Part shown: in pieces, positions 26,033-35,681 of the stretch | How the letters are laid out: the number at the start of each line of letters is the position of its first letter | Position numbering within the stretch: position 1 is the stretch's first letter | Assembly (NCBI RefSeq): GCF_005938385.1 | Contig: NZ_VCRA01000025.1 | Coordinates: 1-64,000 of the forward strand | Direction of reading: 5' to 3' | DNA: 64,000 nt | Origin: Paenibacillus mesophilus | GTDB lineage: Bacteria; Bacillota; Bacilli; Paenibacillales; NBRC-103111 | Program-made: the position numbers and the translations under genes | Notes under the pieces: generated by a model | Told to the model about the DNA's origin: nothing | What the model saw: only the letters and a program-made list of their open reading frames with translations | The model's database searches: none

Positions 26033-27127
26033 ATGAAATCCGTCAAATACGTCATCGTTTTTCTCATAGCCGTTCAATTTCTGTTCCCTTACGCCTTCTC
26101 GCTATCCGACGTATACCATAACCGGATGGACTATACCTTGATGCTGGACAACAGCAACATGCACGACGTCGATTCGGTGCTGCAGCAGATAAAAAGAGAT
26201 ATCGACAGCAACAATCGGCAAGATTATATCGTCATCCTCGGCGATTCGATTTTGTATGGAAGCCCGGGCAATTCCGATCAGCCTGTCAACGTTTTTTTGC
26301 AGCAAAAGCCGGGAGCCCCGGTCATTTATAATTTGGCGTTTCCGGCGATGCAGATCGGCGACTTCTACACGATGCTGCTGAAGCTGGACAAGTTCGGCAT
26401 TTCGAGCGACAGACTGCTGTTCAACATCCGCTATGCGTCCTTCATCCCGAGGGATCCTACCCCGCCGGCCGTGTTTTGGCTCGCGGAGGATTTGCGCAAG
26501 CTCGATCATGCCGCTTACAAGCACGCGCTGCCGCAGCTTACGAGCGCGGGCTTCAAGGCGCCGGACAACCCTTACGAGTATTTCAAGCGCGCTCTGCACG
26601 AGGATTGGCTCCCCCATCTGTCCCTGATGCGCTATAAGGATTACTTCCGCAAGCATATGTATAACTTCTGGCTCACGAATGTGCGCAAGCAGGAGATTCC
26701 CGACGATGCGCTGGACGATTCGCGCGCTTGGTATATCAAGAAGGAATGGCAGGAGTCGATAGGGTTGAACTTCGACGATCTTCTGCATGATCCACAGCTG
26801 ATCGCAAGCTTTACGGACGAGCCGTTCGATCTTTCGGAGACCAACTGGGACGTTTACTTCCTGAACAAAATAGTGGCCCATCAAGAAGGCAAGAAAACAT
26901 GGGTCATCCTTAGCGGCACGAACCACGATCTGATGAAGGAATCGGTGCAGAAGCCCGGCTACAAAGCCAATCTTGCGGCTATCGACCGGATGATGGCGTC
27001 CAAACCCGTCACTTACGTGAATTTGGAAGGGGTCATTCCGGGAGATTATTTCTCCGACCATACCCACATGACACCGGAAGGCAACGCTTTGCTTGCCGAT
27101 CTATTGTGGCCGTATTTGCAGAAATAG
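26033..27127 (+). CDS. SGNH-hydrolase-fold membrane-anchored protein (AlgX/DltD-like)
   Basis: The 364-residue product (ATG 26033; GTG at 26018 is possible) has one N-terminal membrane anchor (about 5-25) and an extracytoplasmic SGNH domain. The block I motif ILGDSILYG holds the catalytic Ser (about residue 71-74), and DHTHMTPEG near the C terminus gives the Asp/His pair. Such proteins work with MBOAT acyltransferases in O-acetylation of alginate-like polysaccharides or teichoic acids. An MBOAT gene follows after 26 nt in the same operon. The SGNH enzyme would carry out the final transfer to polymer outside the membrane (inference). Confidence 0.83.
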   Translation: MKSVKYVIVFLIAVQFLFPYAFSLSDVYHNRMDYTLMLDNSNMHDVDSVLQQIKRDIDSNNRQDYIVILGDSILYGSPGNSDQPVNVFLQQKPGAPVIYNLAFPAMQIGDFYTMLLKLDKFGISSDRLLFNIRYASFIPRDPTPPAVFWLAEDLRKLDHAAYKHALPQLTSAGFKAPDNPYEYFKRALHEDWLPHLSLMRYKDYFRKHMYNFWLTNVRKQEIPDDALDDSRAWYIKKEWQESIGLNFDDLLHDPQLIASFTDEPFDLSETNWDVYFLNKIVAHQEGKKTWVILSGTNHDLMKESVQKPGYKANLAAIDRMMASKPVTYVNLEGVIPGDYFSDHTHMTPEGNALLADLLWPYLQK

Positions 27128-27153
27128 ACTTTTGATCGGATAGGAGAACGACG

Positions 27154-28575
27154 ATGCTCTTCCACACTCCCGAGTTTATCGCTCTAATGATCGTCTCGCT
27201 TGTTTTTTTCTACGCGTTCCCGCGCTGGCGAATTCCGATCTTGACCATAGCGAACATGATCTTCTACGTCGTCGCCGGAGTAGGCAACCTGCTTCTATTC
27301 CTGGCGATGACGGCTTTCACGTACTATTGCTCCAAAGGGCTGAGAGGGCCTTACAGCCGCTTCTTCCTCTGGTTCTCGATCGTCATCAACGTGGCCAACC
27401 TGATTTTCTTTAAATATACGACGTTCCTGATCCGTTCGGCGGAAAGCTGGTTCTCGGTCAAGCTGCTGACGGACGACGCATTTCTGTTGAAAATCGTGCT
27501 GCCGATCGGCATCTCGTTCTATACGTTCCAGATGATCGCCTATTTGGTAGACGTCTATAAGAAAAGATGGGAGCCGGCGCAATCGGTGTTTCATTTCTGG
27601 GTGTTCATCTCGTTCTTCGCTCACCTGGTCGCCGGGCCAATAATGCGCGGCAAGGAATTTATGCCGCAAATCGATAATTTGTTCAAAATCCGCTTCAGCA
27701 CCGCGAATTTCCGGCTCGGCGCTTTCTTCCTGACGCTCGGCATATTCAAAAAAGTCGTGCTGGCGGACTATTTGACGCCTCACGTGGACGAATTTTTTTC
27801 GCGAACGGCCACGCTGACCGGCGCGGAGGGCTGGATTGCCGCTTACTTGTTCGCCTTTCAAATCTTTTTCGATTTCTCGGCATACAGCGAGATGGCGCTC
27901 GGCATCGCTTACTTTTTCGGTATGGAGCTTGCGGTCAACTTCCGTACGCCTTACTTGAGCCAGAATCCGACCGAGTTTTGGCGCCGCTGGCACATTACGC
28001 TGTCCAACTGGATCAAGGACTACATCTACATCCCGCTCGGCGGCTCCCGCAACGGCGAGGTTCGGCAATATACGAACCTGTTCATCGCGATGACGATATC
28101 CGGCATCTGGCACGGCGCTTCCTGGACGTTCGTCGCTTGGGGTATGTTCTACGGCGCGCTGGCCACGGTTCACAAATTGTATTTGATCGTCAAAGAAAAG
28201 CTCGGACTCGGCTTCCTCGACAAAAGCCTGATTTACCGGTTTATCGCCATCGTCGTCTTCTTCCATATCACCTGCATCGCCTGGGTGCTGTTCCGGGTAA
28301 CCGGCTTGAATGACGCCCTGTCGCTGATCGGACGGATGCTGAAGCCGGATGCGTTCCATTTTGCGGGCTTACGCGTCTATTTGGGCATCGCCATCCTGCT
28401 GTTCGCCCTGCATATCGTCGAGCACTTCCTGCACAAGCACCGCTCCGGGCTGTCGGTTTGGTGGCACAAATACTTTCCGGCGCCGATCCGTGCCGTGCTG
28501 TATACCGCCATCGCGGCGATCCTCATCCTTTACTTGAAGGGCGAGCAAAATACGTTCATCTACTTCCAATTTTAA
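27154..28575 (+). CDS. MBOAT-family O-acyltransferase (AlgI-like)
   Basis: This 473-residue polytopic membrane protein begins MLFHTPEFI like AlgI/PatA members. Visible motifs are ISFYTFQMIAYLVDVY, HLVAGPIMR, the NPTEFWRRWHITLSNWIKDYIYIPLGGS signature region, and ISGIWHGASWTFVAWG with the catalytic His. It would move acetyl groups across the membrane for the SGNH partner encoded upstream. A terminator follows. No polysaccharide polymerase lies nearby, so the acceptor polymer must be made elsewhere. Confidence 0.93.
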   Translation: MLFHTPEFIALMIVSLVFFYAFPRWRIPILTIANMIFYVVAGVGNLLLFLAMTAFTYYCSKGLRGPYSRFFLWFSIVINVANLIFFKYTTFLIRSAESWFSVKLLTDDAFLLKIVLPIGISFYTFQMIAYLVDVYKKRWEPAQSVFHFWVFISFFAHLVAGPIMRGKEFMPQIDNLFKIRFSTANFRLGAFFLTLGIFKKVVLADYLTPHVDEFFSRTATLTGAEGWIAAYLFAFQIFFDFSAYSEMALGIAYFFGMELAVNFRTPYLSQNPTEFWRRWHITLSNWIKDYIYIPLGGSRNGEVRQYTNLFIAMTISGIWHGASWTFVAWGMFYGALATVHKLYLIVKEKLGLGFLDKSLIYRFIAIVVFFHITCIAWVLFRVTGLNDALSLIGRMLKPDAFHFAGLRVYLGIAILLFALHIVEHFLHKHRSGLSVWWHKYFPAPIRAVLYTAIAAILILYLKGEQNTFIYFQF

Positions 28576-28582
28576 ATGCGCA

Positions 28583-28612
28583 AAAGCCGGCCGATCGGGC
28601 CGGTTTTGTTGT
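28583..28612 (+). terminator. Terminator of the SGNH/MBOAT operon
   Basis: CCGGCC pairs with GGCCGG across a short GATC-containing loop and is followed by TTTTGTTGTT. Confidence 0.75.
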
Positions 28613-28644
28613 TCGGCCTACTATTCGACCGACGAGCTAAAAAT

Positions 28645-28672
28645 TTGACACTAGAAGATCGCCGACTATCAC
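28645..28672 (+). promoter_or_regulatory. Candidate promoter of the LQRTIGN-motif gene
   Basis: A perfect TTGACA is followed after 16 nt by TATCAC. A 110-nt leader separates it from the ATG at 28787. Confidence 0.5.
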
Positions 28673-28786
28673 AGGAGATGTCGGAACGTACAGTCTCGTT
28701 CGGTCTTTCGGAGGATTGCGCGATACGGTTAGGAATGTTAATTTTTAGGTGATATCGGAAAATGGTCCGAGGAGGTTCGAACGAAT

Positions 28787-29710
28787 ATGCGGCATCCGGC
28801 TACCAAACGGTCAGCAGCCCGCCCAAACCGCCCTTCCCCTGAAGAGGCGCGGAAGAATGCCGAGAACGTTTCCACCCCGGGCGCTTCTTTGTCTTACGCG
28901 CCGGCTACGGCGCGGCACATCATGCAGCTTCAGCGGACAATCGGCAATCGCGCCGTCCAGCGCATGTTCACCTCTCACACCGGAACCTCCAGGCTTATCC
29001 AGCGAGAGATTCCTGAAGGGATCAAGAAAGACGATAACGTCTTTTACAAGGACGGCATGAAGGAAGCCGAGGGGAGAGCCCTCATGCAAAGAATTACGAC
29101 CCAGGACAAGAGCGCGTTGGACGGTTTAAGCGGGGATGAACTGATGATGGACTATTACAAGAGGGCGCCTTCGAGAATTTTTTCCCAAGAATGGGGGCTG
29201 GGCTTGGACAGAACCGATGCGGGCGGGGACGTCGTGATCATCTCCGGGGGCAAAACAGGCGTGAGTTGGGGGCCGTATCTGGAGCATCTGATTCCGCTCG
29301 CCCATTCGCATCCGTATGAGAAAAGCCGTCAAATCAAAGACAATTTCGTTCTGTTCGACCAAATAAGCGGCGACGACGGCGAGCAGAAAATGATGCAGCG
29401 GCTGCTTATATTCCCTTCCGCCGGGGACGTCGAGTTTAGCGCATACCAAGGCGTCGCCGATCATACGGTATTCACACCTTATTCGGTGCTGACCCATCCA
29501 CAAAGCGGCAAAAAGGCGATAGCGAACCCGGGGCACTTCGACGGAGCGCCTCCGCTAAGCTTCACCATCCTGAATGCCGTTCAGGACACGGACAACCCCA
29601 AGCACTACCTGTGTACGTTGATCGCCCGCGAAAGGGATACCGAGTTTTGGCGCAAAGACGGCGTGCTGGCCGATTTGACGAAGGGGCCCCAGTCGACATT
29701 ATACTTTTAA
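28787..29710 (+). CDS. Putative JAB-domain effector with LQRTIGN-AV-R cargo motif
   Basis: GAGGAGG precedes the ATG. The 307-residue protein has no signal peptide. Residues 1-45 are basic and disordered. Residues 48-59 read LQRTIGNRAVQR, the short motif found near the N terminus of many proteins linked to extracellular contractile injection systems (family knowledge). The rest looks like a JAB/JAMM-type metalloprotease or deaminase-like toxin domain: AHSHP at 172-176, then PSAGD at 210-214 after an insertion of about 33 residues, then DHTVFTPYSV. The H-x-H-P and PS-x-x-D spacing resembles JAB domains apart from the insertion. No injection-system or immunity gene is adjacent. Function is inferred. 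Confidence 0.6.
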   Translation: MRHPATKRSAARPNRPSPEEARKNAENVSTPGASLSYAPATARHIMQLQRTIGNRAVQRMFTSHTGTSRLIQREIPEGIKKDDNVFYKDGMKEAEGRALMQRITTQDKSALDGLSGDELMMDYYKRAPSRIFSQEWGLGLDRTDAGGDVVIISGGKTGVSWGPYLEHLIPLAHSHPYEKSRQIKDNFVLFDQISGDDGEQKMMQRLLIFPSAGDVEFSAYQGVADHTVFTPYSVLTHPQSGKKAIANPGHFDGAPPLSFTILNAVQDTDNPKHYLCTLIARERDTEFWRKDGVLADLTKGPQSTLYF

Positions 29711-30048
29711 ATTGGCGAGCCTCCGATTGTGCCTGAATCACCCGCGTTACTGGAAAATGTACAGCTATTTCGGCACAAAGGAGCCGTCCGGATGTTTTTA
29801 CTGGAAAACCTGCATGTAATCCGCACCATTCGCCGCTTTATGGCCCGTTTCTGCAAAATTAGATGCAGGTTTTCCAGTAAGAGTCCCCTCTTTCGATTGC
29901 CGAAGCACGATTAGATGTATGTTTTCCAGTTGCGTTGCAGCTGCCCCGCTCAACTCCGGACTACAGGCACGCCAGTTGCCCTTGCTCCGCCGATCCGCTC
30001 GCGCGAAAACAGAACGCCGGAACATTTCTCCTCCCCAACAGCCCGTCC
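29711..30048. repeat. Intergenic region with four TTACTGGAAAA-type repeats
   Basis: Four copies of a motif around TTACTGGAAAACCTGCAT occur about every 50-60 bp: forward at 29747-29762 (partial) and 29798-29815, and reverse at 29863-29880 and 29914-29931 (partial). The middle two are perfect 18-bp inverted repeats around a 47-bp loop. The rest of the region shows no convincing gene. Confidence 0.65.
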
Positions 30049-31422
30049 CTACACAAACGCTTCCCGCAACCGCCGAACGACCTCCTCCGGCTCCTCCATA
30101 TTCGCCCAAAACATCCTCAGTTCGTTGCGGAGGGTGTCTAACTCATCCATCGGCAAATTCAAATCCTCGTGGCCTCCGAACGTAGGAACGATTTCACGGT
30201 ACATCGAATAGCGGGAAGGGCGGAACAGCGTCTCGCCGCCCGATTGTTCCGCGGCCAGCTTATGAGCCGGAATATCGTACGAATGCTGCCGCATGAGCGT
30301 CTGGGAGCTCTCCGACGTCAAGAAATCGACCAGTATCCGGGCAGCCTCCTTGTTGGCGGAACCGCGATTGATGCCGAAGCCGGTGACGAGCAGCAGCGTC
30401 TTGGCCAGCTGTCCGTGCGGCAGCGGCGCGAGATCGTATTCGAAGGGCACCCGGCCGAGCTGGTTCAAACTGTAATACGTAGTCATGATCATGGCCGCTT
30501 TTTGCTGGGCAAAAACGGTTTCCGCATCGGCGTCCGTCTCCGACAAAAAAGCGGGAGCGCCGCCTTGGCGGTAAATGACCTCCCGGCACCGGCGCAAGCT
30601 TTCCCATAAGCGCGGATCGTCCAGCCCCGCGGAAGGATCGTCTTTGTCGAAGCGGAACGGCTGCTGCATCAGAAAAATCGGGAACCGGTTCACCGACGAG
30701 ATATGGGCGTAAAAGCCGAACAGGTCGCGCTCCCGTTTGATTTTGCAGGAAACGTCCATGAGCGTCTCCCAAGTCCAGCTGCTGTCCGGTTCCGGAATTC
30801 TCATCTCGCGGAACAAATCTTTGTTGTAACACAACACAACGGGAGAGAACACGAACGGAGCCGCATAGAGCAGGCCGTCCCGTATAAACGCGCGGTTCAG
30901 AAACGGGTAACATTCCGCTCGCACGGACAGCGGCTCGAACCGTTCGAGAGCGTCCGCTTCCGCCATTTCGAGAAAATTCATGCCGTTTAGCGTGACGGCA
31001 TCCAAAATATCGTTGTCCATATACAGCTCGATCGCTTGCTTATAGTTCACATAAGGTACGGTCAACGTATCGACGCGTATATCCGGATGCGTCTGCCGAA
31101 AGCGGTTCAGCAATTCGCGGAACCCGGCATTATCCATTACCGAAGGGTAGCAGCCCAATTTGACGGATGCGGTCTGCCGGCCGGAGGCTCCAGTAATTCT
31201 ATTCCCCACACGCGGAACTTTCTCGACGAGTCCATCGGATACGAGAATGTGAAGCGCTCTGCGAACCATCTTGACGCTCGCCTGAAACTGCTCCGCAAGC
31301 ATCCGCTCGGACGGCAAATAGTCCCCGTTCCTCCGCGTGCCGGAGCCGATATCCCGGCGAAGGGCCGTGACGATTTCATCCAACCGGTTTTGAAACGTAA
31401 GGCGATCGGGTTTGTTGCCCAT
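30049..31422 (-). CDS. GntR DNA-binding domain fused to a solute-binding domain (regulator A)
   Basis: AAGGAGC precedes the ATG at 31422, giving 457 residues with no signal peptide. Residues 8-75 form a GntR winged helix (YLPSERMLAEQF...LVSDGLVEKVPRVGNRI). Residues 80-457 have the fold of an ABC sugar-binding protein of family 1, including APFVFSPVVLCYNKDLFRE and SWTWETLMDVS. The usual GntR sugar sensors have UTRA or LacI-type domains; a type-2 binding-protein effector in the cytoplasm is unusual. It is divergent from the 1228-residue secreted propeller gene, its likely target. A paralogue lies at 39656. Confidence 0.88.
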   Translation of the reverse strand: MGNKPDRLTFQNRLDEIVTALRRDIGSGTRRNGDYLPSERMLAEQFQASVKMVRRALHILVSDGLVEKVPRVGNRITGASGRQTASVKLGCYPSVMDNAGFRELLNRFRQTHPDIRVDTLTVPYVNYKQAIELYMDNDILDAVTLNGMNFLEMAEADALERFEPLSVRAECYPFLNRAFIRDGLLYAAPFVFSPVVLCYNKDLFREMRIPEPDSSWTWETLMDVSCKIKRERDLFGFYAHISSVNRFPIFLMQQPFRFDKDDPSAGLDDPRLWESLRRCREVIYRQGGAPAFLSETDADAETVFAQQKAAMIMTTYYSLNQLGRVPFEYDLAPLPHGQLAKTLLLVTGFGINRGSANKEAARILVDFLTSESSQTLMRQHSYDIPAHKLAAEQSGGETLFRPSRYSMYREIVPTFGGHEDLNLPMDELDTLRNELRMFWANMEEPEEVVRRLREAFV

Positions 31423-31895
31423 AATAGGTTGCTCCTTCTGGTTCTGGTCATCCTCGCATTCGAATGATCCCATTATACCATAAACGGCGCATGCAGCAGA
31501 CGTTATTCGCACTTATAGGAATCACATAGAATCCAACTCTTCGGCGGATGATGAACTTTTTTTACTTTGCAGCGAATTCCTGCGAAATTTTGTTCAATCT
31601 GTACCTATATCGGTCTTCTGCAGCCATTTTATGTTCTATTCATACTATAATAACTGATTTTATCGAATATGGACCATCACCGATTTGACACCCCGGCTAG
31701 TTTTTCTATAGTATCGGTATCAGATGGGAATCAACACATCATGAACCCGGCCATCAGCAGACCCATTTGAAAGGGCTTACATTAAATTGTCAAAAAGGAG
31801 GATTGTCCACGATCCGCATCGTTCGCCGCTGCCGCGAATATCCGGCACTTGCACCCGGGACCGACCAAACTTTCAAAGAAACGGGGTATTGAGAA
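31423..31895. promoter_or_regulatory. Divergent control region with promoter and long leader
   Basis: On the plus strand TTGACA (31685-31690) and TATAGT (31707-31712) are separated by 16 nt and lead into an untranslated leader of about 175 nt. A strong AAAGGAGG at about 31795 precedes a 29-codon frame that starts TTG (31803), lies in frame with the propeller gene, and stops (TGA) 3 nt before its start. The leader could couple translation. Regulator A probably binds here (inference). Confidence 0.55.
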
Positions 31896-34800
31896 TTGAA
31901 AGGAAAAAGTAAACCGTCGTTAGCGCTTCTGCTGTCATTCATCGTCTTCTTATCCGCCGCAACGTGGATCGTCCCGCTGCCTGCCCATGCCGCGATCGCC
32001 ACTCTGAGCTTGGCTAATCCGGGCTTCGAGCAGCCGCCCGCAAGCGGCAAAATACCGGGATGGACTTCCTTTTTCGCCGAAACGGGAACCGACTTCCGCT
32101 ACGAATGGACGGACGCGAAGAGCGCATCCGGCTCGCACAGCTTGAAAATAGCCGATTCCCGCCGAGACAAATCGGTCGCCGTTATCAGCGATCGGCTGAA
32201 CGTCGTCCCCGGAGTCGCTTATACGGGCAGAGCGAAGATGCTGCTCGAGAACGGAAGCACGGCCAGCTTGAACTTGCGCTTCTACGATGCAAGCGACAAG
32301 CAGATCGCCGAGGCGCCGGTTCACAACGAAACGTCCAAAGGCTTTCCGGTCAATCAGTGGAAGGAAGCCGCGACTCCGGCTCTCGTCGCTCCCGCGAACG
32401 CCAAGTACGCCAGATTGATGGCCTATACGACGGCCTACGCGATCGGCGTCGCCTATTACGACGACATGTCCATTACATACGAAATCAACGATATGCCGGC
32501 CGTGCTGGGACTTGTCGGCCCTTCGTCGGTTGCGCCGGGCCAATCGCTCTCCGTAATGCTGCGCGCGACGGAAGTGAACAATCTCGCGAAAGCGAGCGCC
32601 CATCTGTTCTATGACCGGCAGAAGCTGCGATTCGCGGGAGTACAGGCGGCCGGAGCTTTCGCCAATGCGGGCGCTTCCGTCAATCCGTCCGTGCTGGACG
32701 GTACGCTCGTAATCGATGCCGTTCAACCGACTGACGTGAAGCTGAATGCCGACACGGACATCGCCGAGGTCCGGTTCGAAGTGATCGGCGACGGAGGTGA
32801 CACGTGGATCGGAATCGGCAAGGAGTCCATCCTAAACGGCACCCATCCGGTTGCGCGGGACCGGGTTTCCCTTATGACGATCGGCACCGGGCATTGGCCC
32901 GCCTTGTCCGATAAAGTGTTCGGCGCTCCGGAGAACCTTGGCGCTCCGATCGCGGATACGATCGGGCTCTTCGACGGAACCGCCGGCAAGGAAGACGGCC
33001 ATAACGTCATGTACACGACCGTCAAAGGCATTCCGCAAATGTTCCATGAGATCGATATCGACGACTACAAGCTTGTTCGCAGCATTCCGCTCGATGATGC
33101 GGGAGATGTTTGGAGCCATCGGGTCGCTCCGGACGGGACGGTCTATATGGCCGCCGGCGGACAACTGTGGGCCTATTCGCCCGTTACGAAGCAGGCGCGC
33201 AAAGTATTCACCTTTCCCGGGGAGAACGTGTTCTGGGCGATAGATATCGATGCGGCGGGGAAGGTGTACATCGCCACGGGACCGGGCGGCAAAGTGCTCC
33301 AATACGATCCCGTCACGCAGAAGGGCAGAGACTACGGCAGACTGATGGGCTTGATCGGCCAAGAATACGCCAGATCGATCGCCTACAGCAACGGCTACGT
33401 GTACGTCGGCACATCGCTCGCCAAAATCTATAAGCTCAACGTGGACACCGGCGAGAAGGTCGAGATCGGAGCTCCTTTGAATGAAGCGGGATACTGCTAC
33501 GATATTGACGTCGTCGACGACAAATTCGTCATCGCCCGGTTCGACACATCCCAGAAACGATACATTTACAACATCGAAACCGGCCAGTGGCTCGACCTCG
33601 TCATCGAGAACAGCTCTTCCGGACTGCACATCGCCAAGAAGTCGCTGAACGGCAAAGTATACTTTCCGGCCGACAAAAAAATCAGAACGTTCGACGTCAA
33701 CACGTATGCCGTCGAGGATTCCGGCATGAAGTTCGGCACAGGGTTCCGGGGTGCGGATTGGGTCGAGGTGGACGATCCGGATTTGCCCGGCAAAAGCATA
33801 GCGAGCATGGACTTCAGCGGCGGCGTTCACTTCTTCAACCCGCAGACTACGACGGTAAAATCTTATCCGAACCTGCTGCCTCCTTCGCCGTCCATTACCC
33901 ATACTTTCGAAAAAGGACCGAACGGCAAAATTTACATTTCGGGCATGCAGGCGTCAAGAGCGGCCGAATACGACGTCTACACCGGACAAACGAAGCTGCT
34001 CAGCATGGGACAGGCGGGGAGCATTACGCCTTACGGAGGCAAAATTTATTTCGGCTCTTACCCGAAAGCGCTGTTCCGGGTTTACGATCCGGCCATCGCG
34101 CCGAGTGCAACGAATCCGAAAACGCTGTTCAATTTCGGGGATGACCAAGACCGGCCGGGCCAAGGCGTCGTAGGCGGCAATAAAATTTATGTGGCTTCGA
34201 TTCCCGACTACGGGCAGCTTGGCGGGGCGATTACGGTCTACGATCCCGCAGTGACCGATCCGGCCCAATCGTTCAAGGTGTACCGGAATATCGTTCAGGA
34301 TCAAAGCATTATTTCGCTCGCATACAAGGACGGCAAAATTTACGGATCGACATCGATCAATGGGGGACTCAGCTCCCAGCCGACGACCGAAGAAGCGAAG
34401 CTGTTTGTCTGGGACGCGGCAACGGCTCGGAAAGTAACGGAATTCAAGCTGGATATTCCGGGGCTGAACAAGCCGCCGGCGATCGGGGGCTTAAGCATCG
34501 GGCCGGACGGCTTGCTGTGGGGCGGCGTGAACGGTTATATTTTCGCGGTCGATCCGGGCAATCTGAAAGTGATCAAATCGAAAAATGTGTTCCCGCAGGA
34601 CGGCAGTTGGGGCCAATGGGGCTCCTACAAAACCGAATGGTCGGAGGACGGCCTCCTGTACGCGGCGCTCGGCCGCCGGCTGGCGGTTATCGATCCGATT
34701 ACGCTGGAGTCCCGCTATTTCGGCGATTCCGAGGCGTTCGCGCTCGGCGAAGACGGCAACCTGTATTATTCACCCTACGGGAACAAAACGCTCCTGCACA

Positions 34801-35582
34801 AAATTACGGTTCGCAACGCGGATTCCGAAAAACCCCGCTCCGAGGCGGTCATTACGCCTCAGCCGAACGAATATGGCTGGTTGAACACGGACGCGGTCGT
34901 TCGGATTACGGCGACGGACGGATCGGCAGGCAGCGGAGTTGTGAGCGTAACGTATTCCGCATACGGAGCACAACCCTCGGCACCTGTTACGGTGCGTGGA
35001 AATGCCGCAGCAATCGCCATTACGGCCGAGGGCGTCACGACCGTTACCTACGGGGCGACGGACCGTGCAGGCAATGAGGAGCCGGCGCATGCACTGACCG
35101 TACGTCTTGATAAGACGGCTCCGCAAATCCGCTTTGCCGGGGCCGCTGCATACACGGTAGACCAAGTAGCGTCGATCGGCTGCACCGCGACCGATCTCGG
35201 TTCGGGTCTCGCTGTCGACCCTTGCACGGCGCCCTTGATGCAGCAGCCTGCCTATATGCTGGACCTAGGTGTCCATAAGCTGAACGTACAAGCGAAAGAT
35301 AAAGCCGGCAATGCGGCATCCGCCGAATTTGCCTTTACCGTCGCCGTCACATTCGACAGCGTATGCAAGCTGGCCGAGCAGTTCGCCTCCTCGCGCCCTG
35401 ACTCGGTCGAGAAATCGCTGTGCGCCAAGCTGATGGTCGCTCAGAAAGCGCAGGAGAACGGCAACGAGAATGCGAAGAAAGCCGCAATGAAAGCATTCGA
35501 GCTTGAAGTGAGGGCGCTTGCCGGGAAGGCGTTCACGCAGGAGAAGGCGGATCTTTTGATCCGATTGGCGGGGTATTTGTAA
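31896..35582 (+). CDS. Large secreted multidomain beta-propeller protein A
   Basis: The start is TTG at 31896, forced by an in-frame stop just upstream, and begins a signal peptide (1 to about 33, ending PAHAA). The 1228 residues comprise a CenC-like carbohydrate-binding domain (about 35-200) and a cohesin-like beta sandwich (about 205-325). A beta-propeller follows (about 345-970) that starts around GKEDGHNVMYTT (E366), with repeated D-x-GKIY-type blades. Then come Ig-like or bacterial big-domain repeats (about 985-1150) and a helical C-terminal tail (VCKLAEQF...). No LPxTG or SLH anchor is seen. It is probably a cell-surface or secreted glycan-binding or lyase-like protein. The propeller is related to the protein at 41155-43749. 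The regulator-binding-protein fusion gene is divergent. Confidence 0.85.
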   Translation: MKGKSKPSLALLLSFIVFLSAATWIVPLPAHAAIATLSLANPGFEQPPASGKIPGWTSFFAETGTDFRYEWTDAKSASGSHSLKIADSRRDKSVAVISDRLNVVPGVAYTGRAKMLLENGSTASLNLRFYDASDKQIAEAPVHNETSKGFPVNQWKEAATPALVAPANAKYARLMAYTTAYAIGVAYYDDMSITYEINDMPAVLGLVGPSSVAPGQSLSVMLRATEVNNLAKASAHLFYDRQKLRFAGVQAAGAFANAGASVNPSVLDGTLVIDAVQPTDVKLNADTDIAEVRFEVIGDGGDTWIGIGKESILNGTHPVARDRVSLMTIGTGHWPALSDKVFGAPENLGAPIADTIGLFDGTAGKEDGHNVMYTTVKGIPQMFHEIDIDDYKLVRSIPLDDAGDVWSHRVAPDGTVYMAAGGQLWAYSPVTKQARKVFTFPGENVFWAIDIDAAGKVYIATGPGGKVLQYDPVTQKGRDYGRLMGLIGQEYARSIAYSNGYVYVGTSLAKIYKLNVDTGEKVEIGAPLNEAGYCYDIDVVDDKFVIARFDTSQKRYIYNIETGQWLDLVIENSSSGLHIAKKSLNGKVYFPADKKIRTFDVNTYAVEDSGMKFGTGFRGADWVEVDDPDLPGKSIASMDFSGGVHFFNPQTTTVKSYPNLLPPSPSITHTFEKGPNGKIYISGMQASRAAEYDVYTGQTKLLSMGQAGSITPYGGKIYFGSYPKALFRVYDPAIAPSATNPKTLFNFGDDQDRPGQGVVGGNKIYVASIPDYGQLGGAITVYDPAVTDPAQSFKVYRNIVQDQSIISLAYKDGKIYGSTSINGGLSSQPTTEEAKLFVWDAATARKVTEFKLDIPGLNKPPAIGGLSIGPDGLLWGGVNGYIFAVDPGNLKVIKSKNVFPQDGSWGQWGSYKTEWSEDGLLYAALGRRLAVIDPITLESRYFGDSEAFALGEDGNLYYSPYGNKTLLHKITVRNADSEKPRSEAVITPQPNEYGWLNTDAVVRITATDGSAGSGVVSVTYSAYGAQPSAPVTVRGNAAAIAITAEGVTTVTYGATDRAGNEEPAHALTVRLDKTAPQIRFAGAAAYTVDQVASIGCTATDLGSGLAVDPCTAPLMQQPAYMLDLGVHKLNVQAKDKAGNAASAEFAFTVAVTFDSVCKLAEQFASSRPDSVEKSLCAKLMVAQKAQENGNENAKKAAMKAFELEVRALAGKAFTQEKADLLIRLAGYL

Positions 35583-35603
35583 CTATAGCGCAAAAATAGA
35601 AGA

Positions 35604-35637
35604 GGAAAAGGCCGGTCGTTTCGGACCGGCCTTTTCC
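35604..35637. terminator. Bidirectional terminator after propeller protein A
   Basis: A perfect 14-bp stem GGAAAAGGCCGGTC/GACCGGCCTTTTCC serves the two converging genes. Confidence 0.9.
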
Positions 35638-35681
35638 TACCAAGAAAGTCTAGAGAGAATGAGGTGCAGATGACTTTCTTC

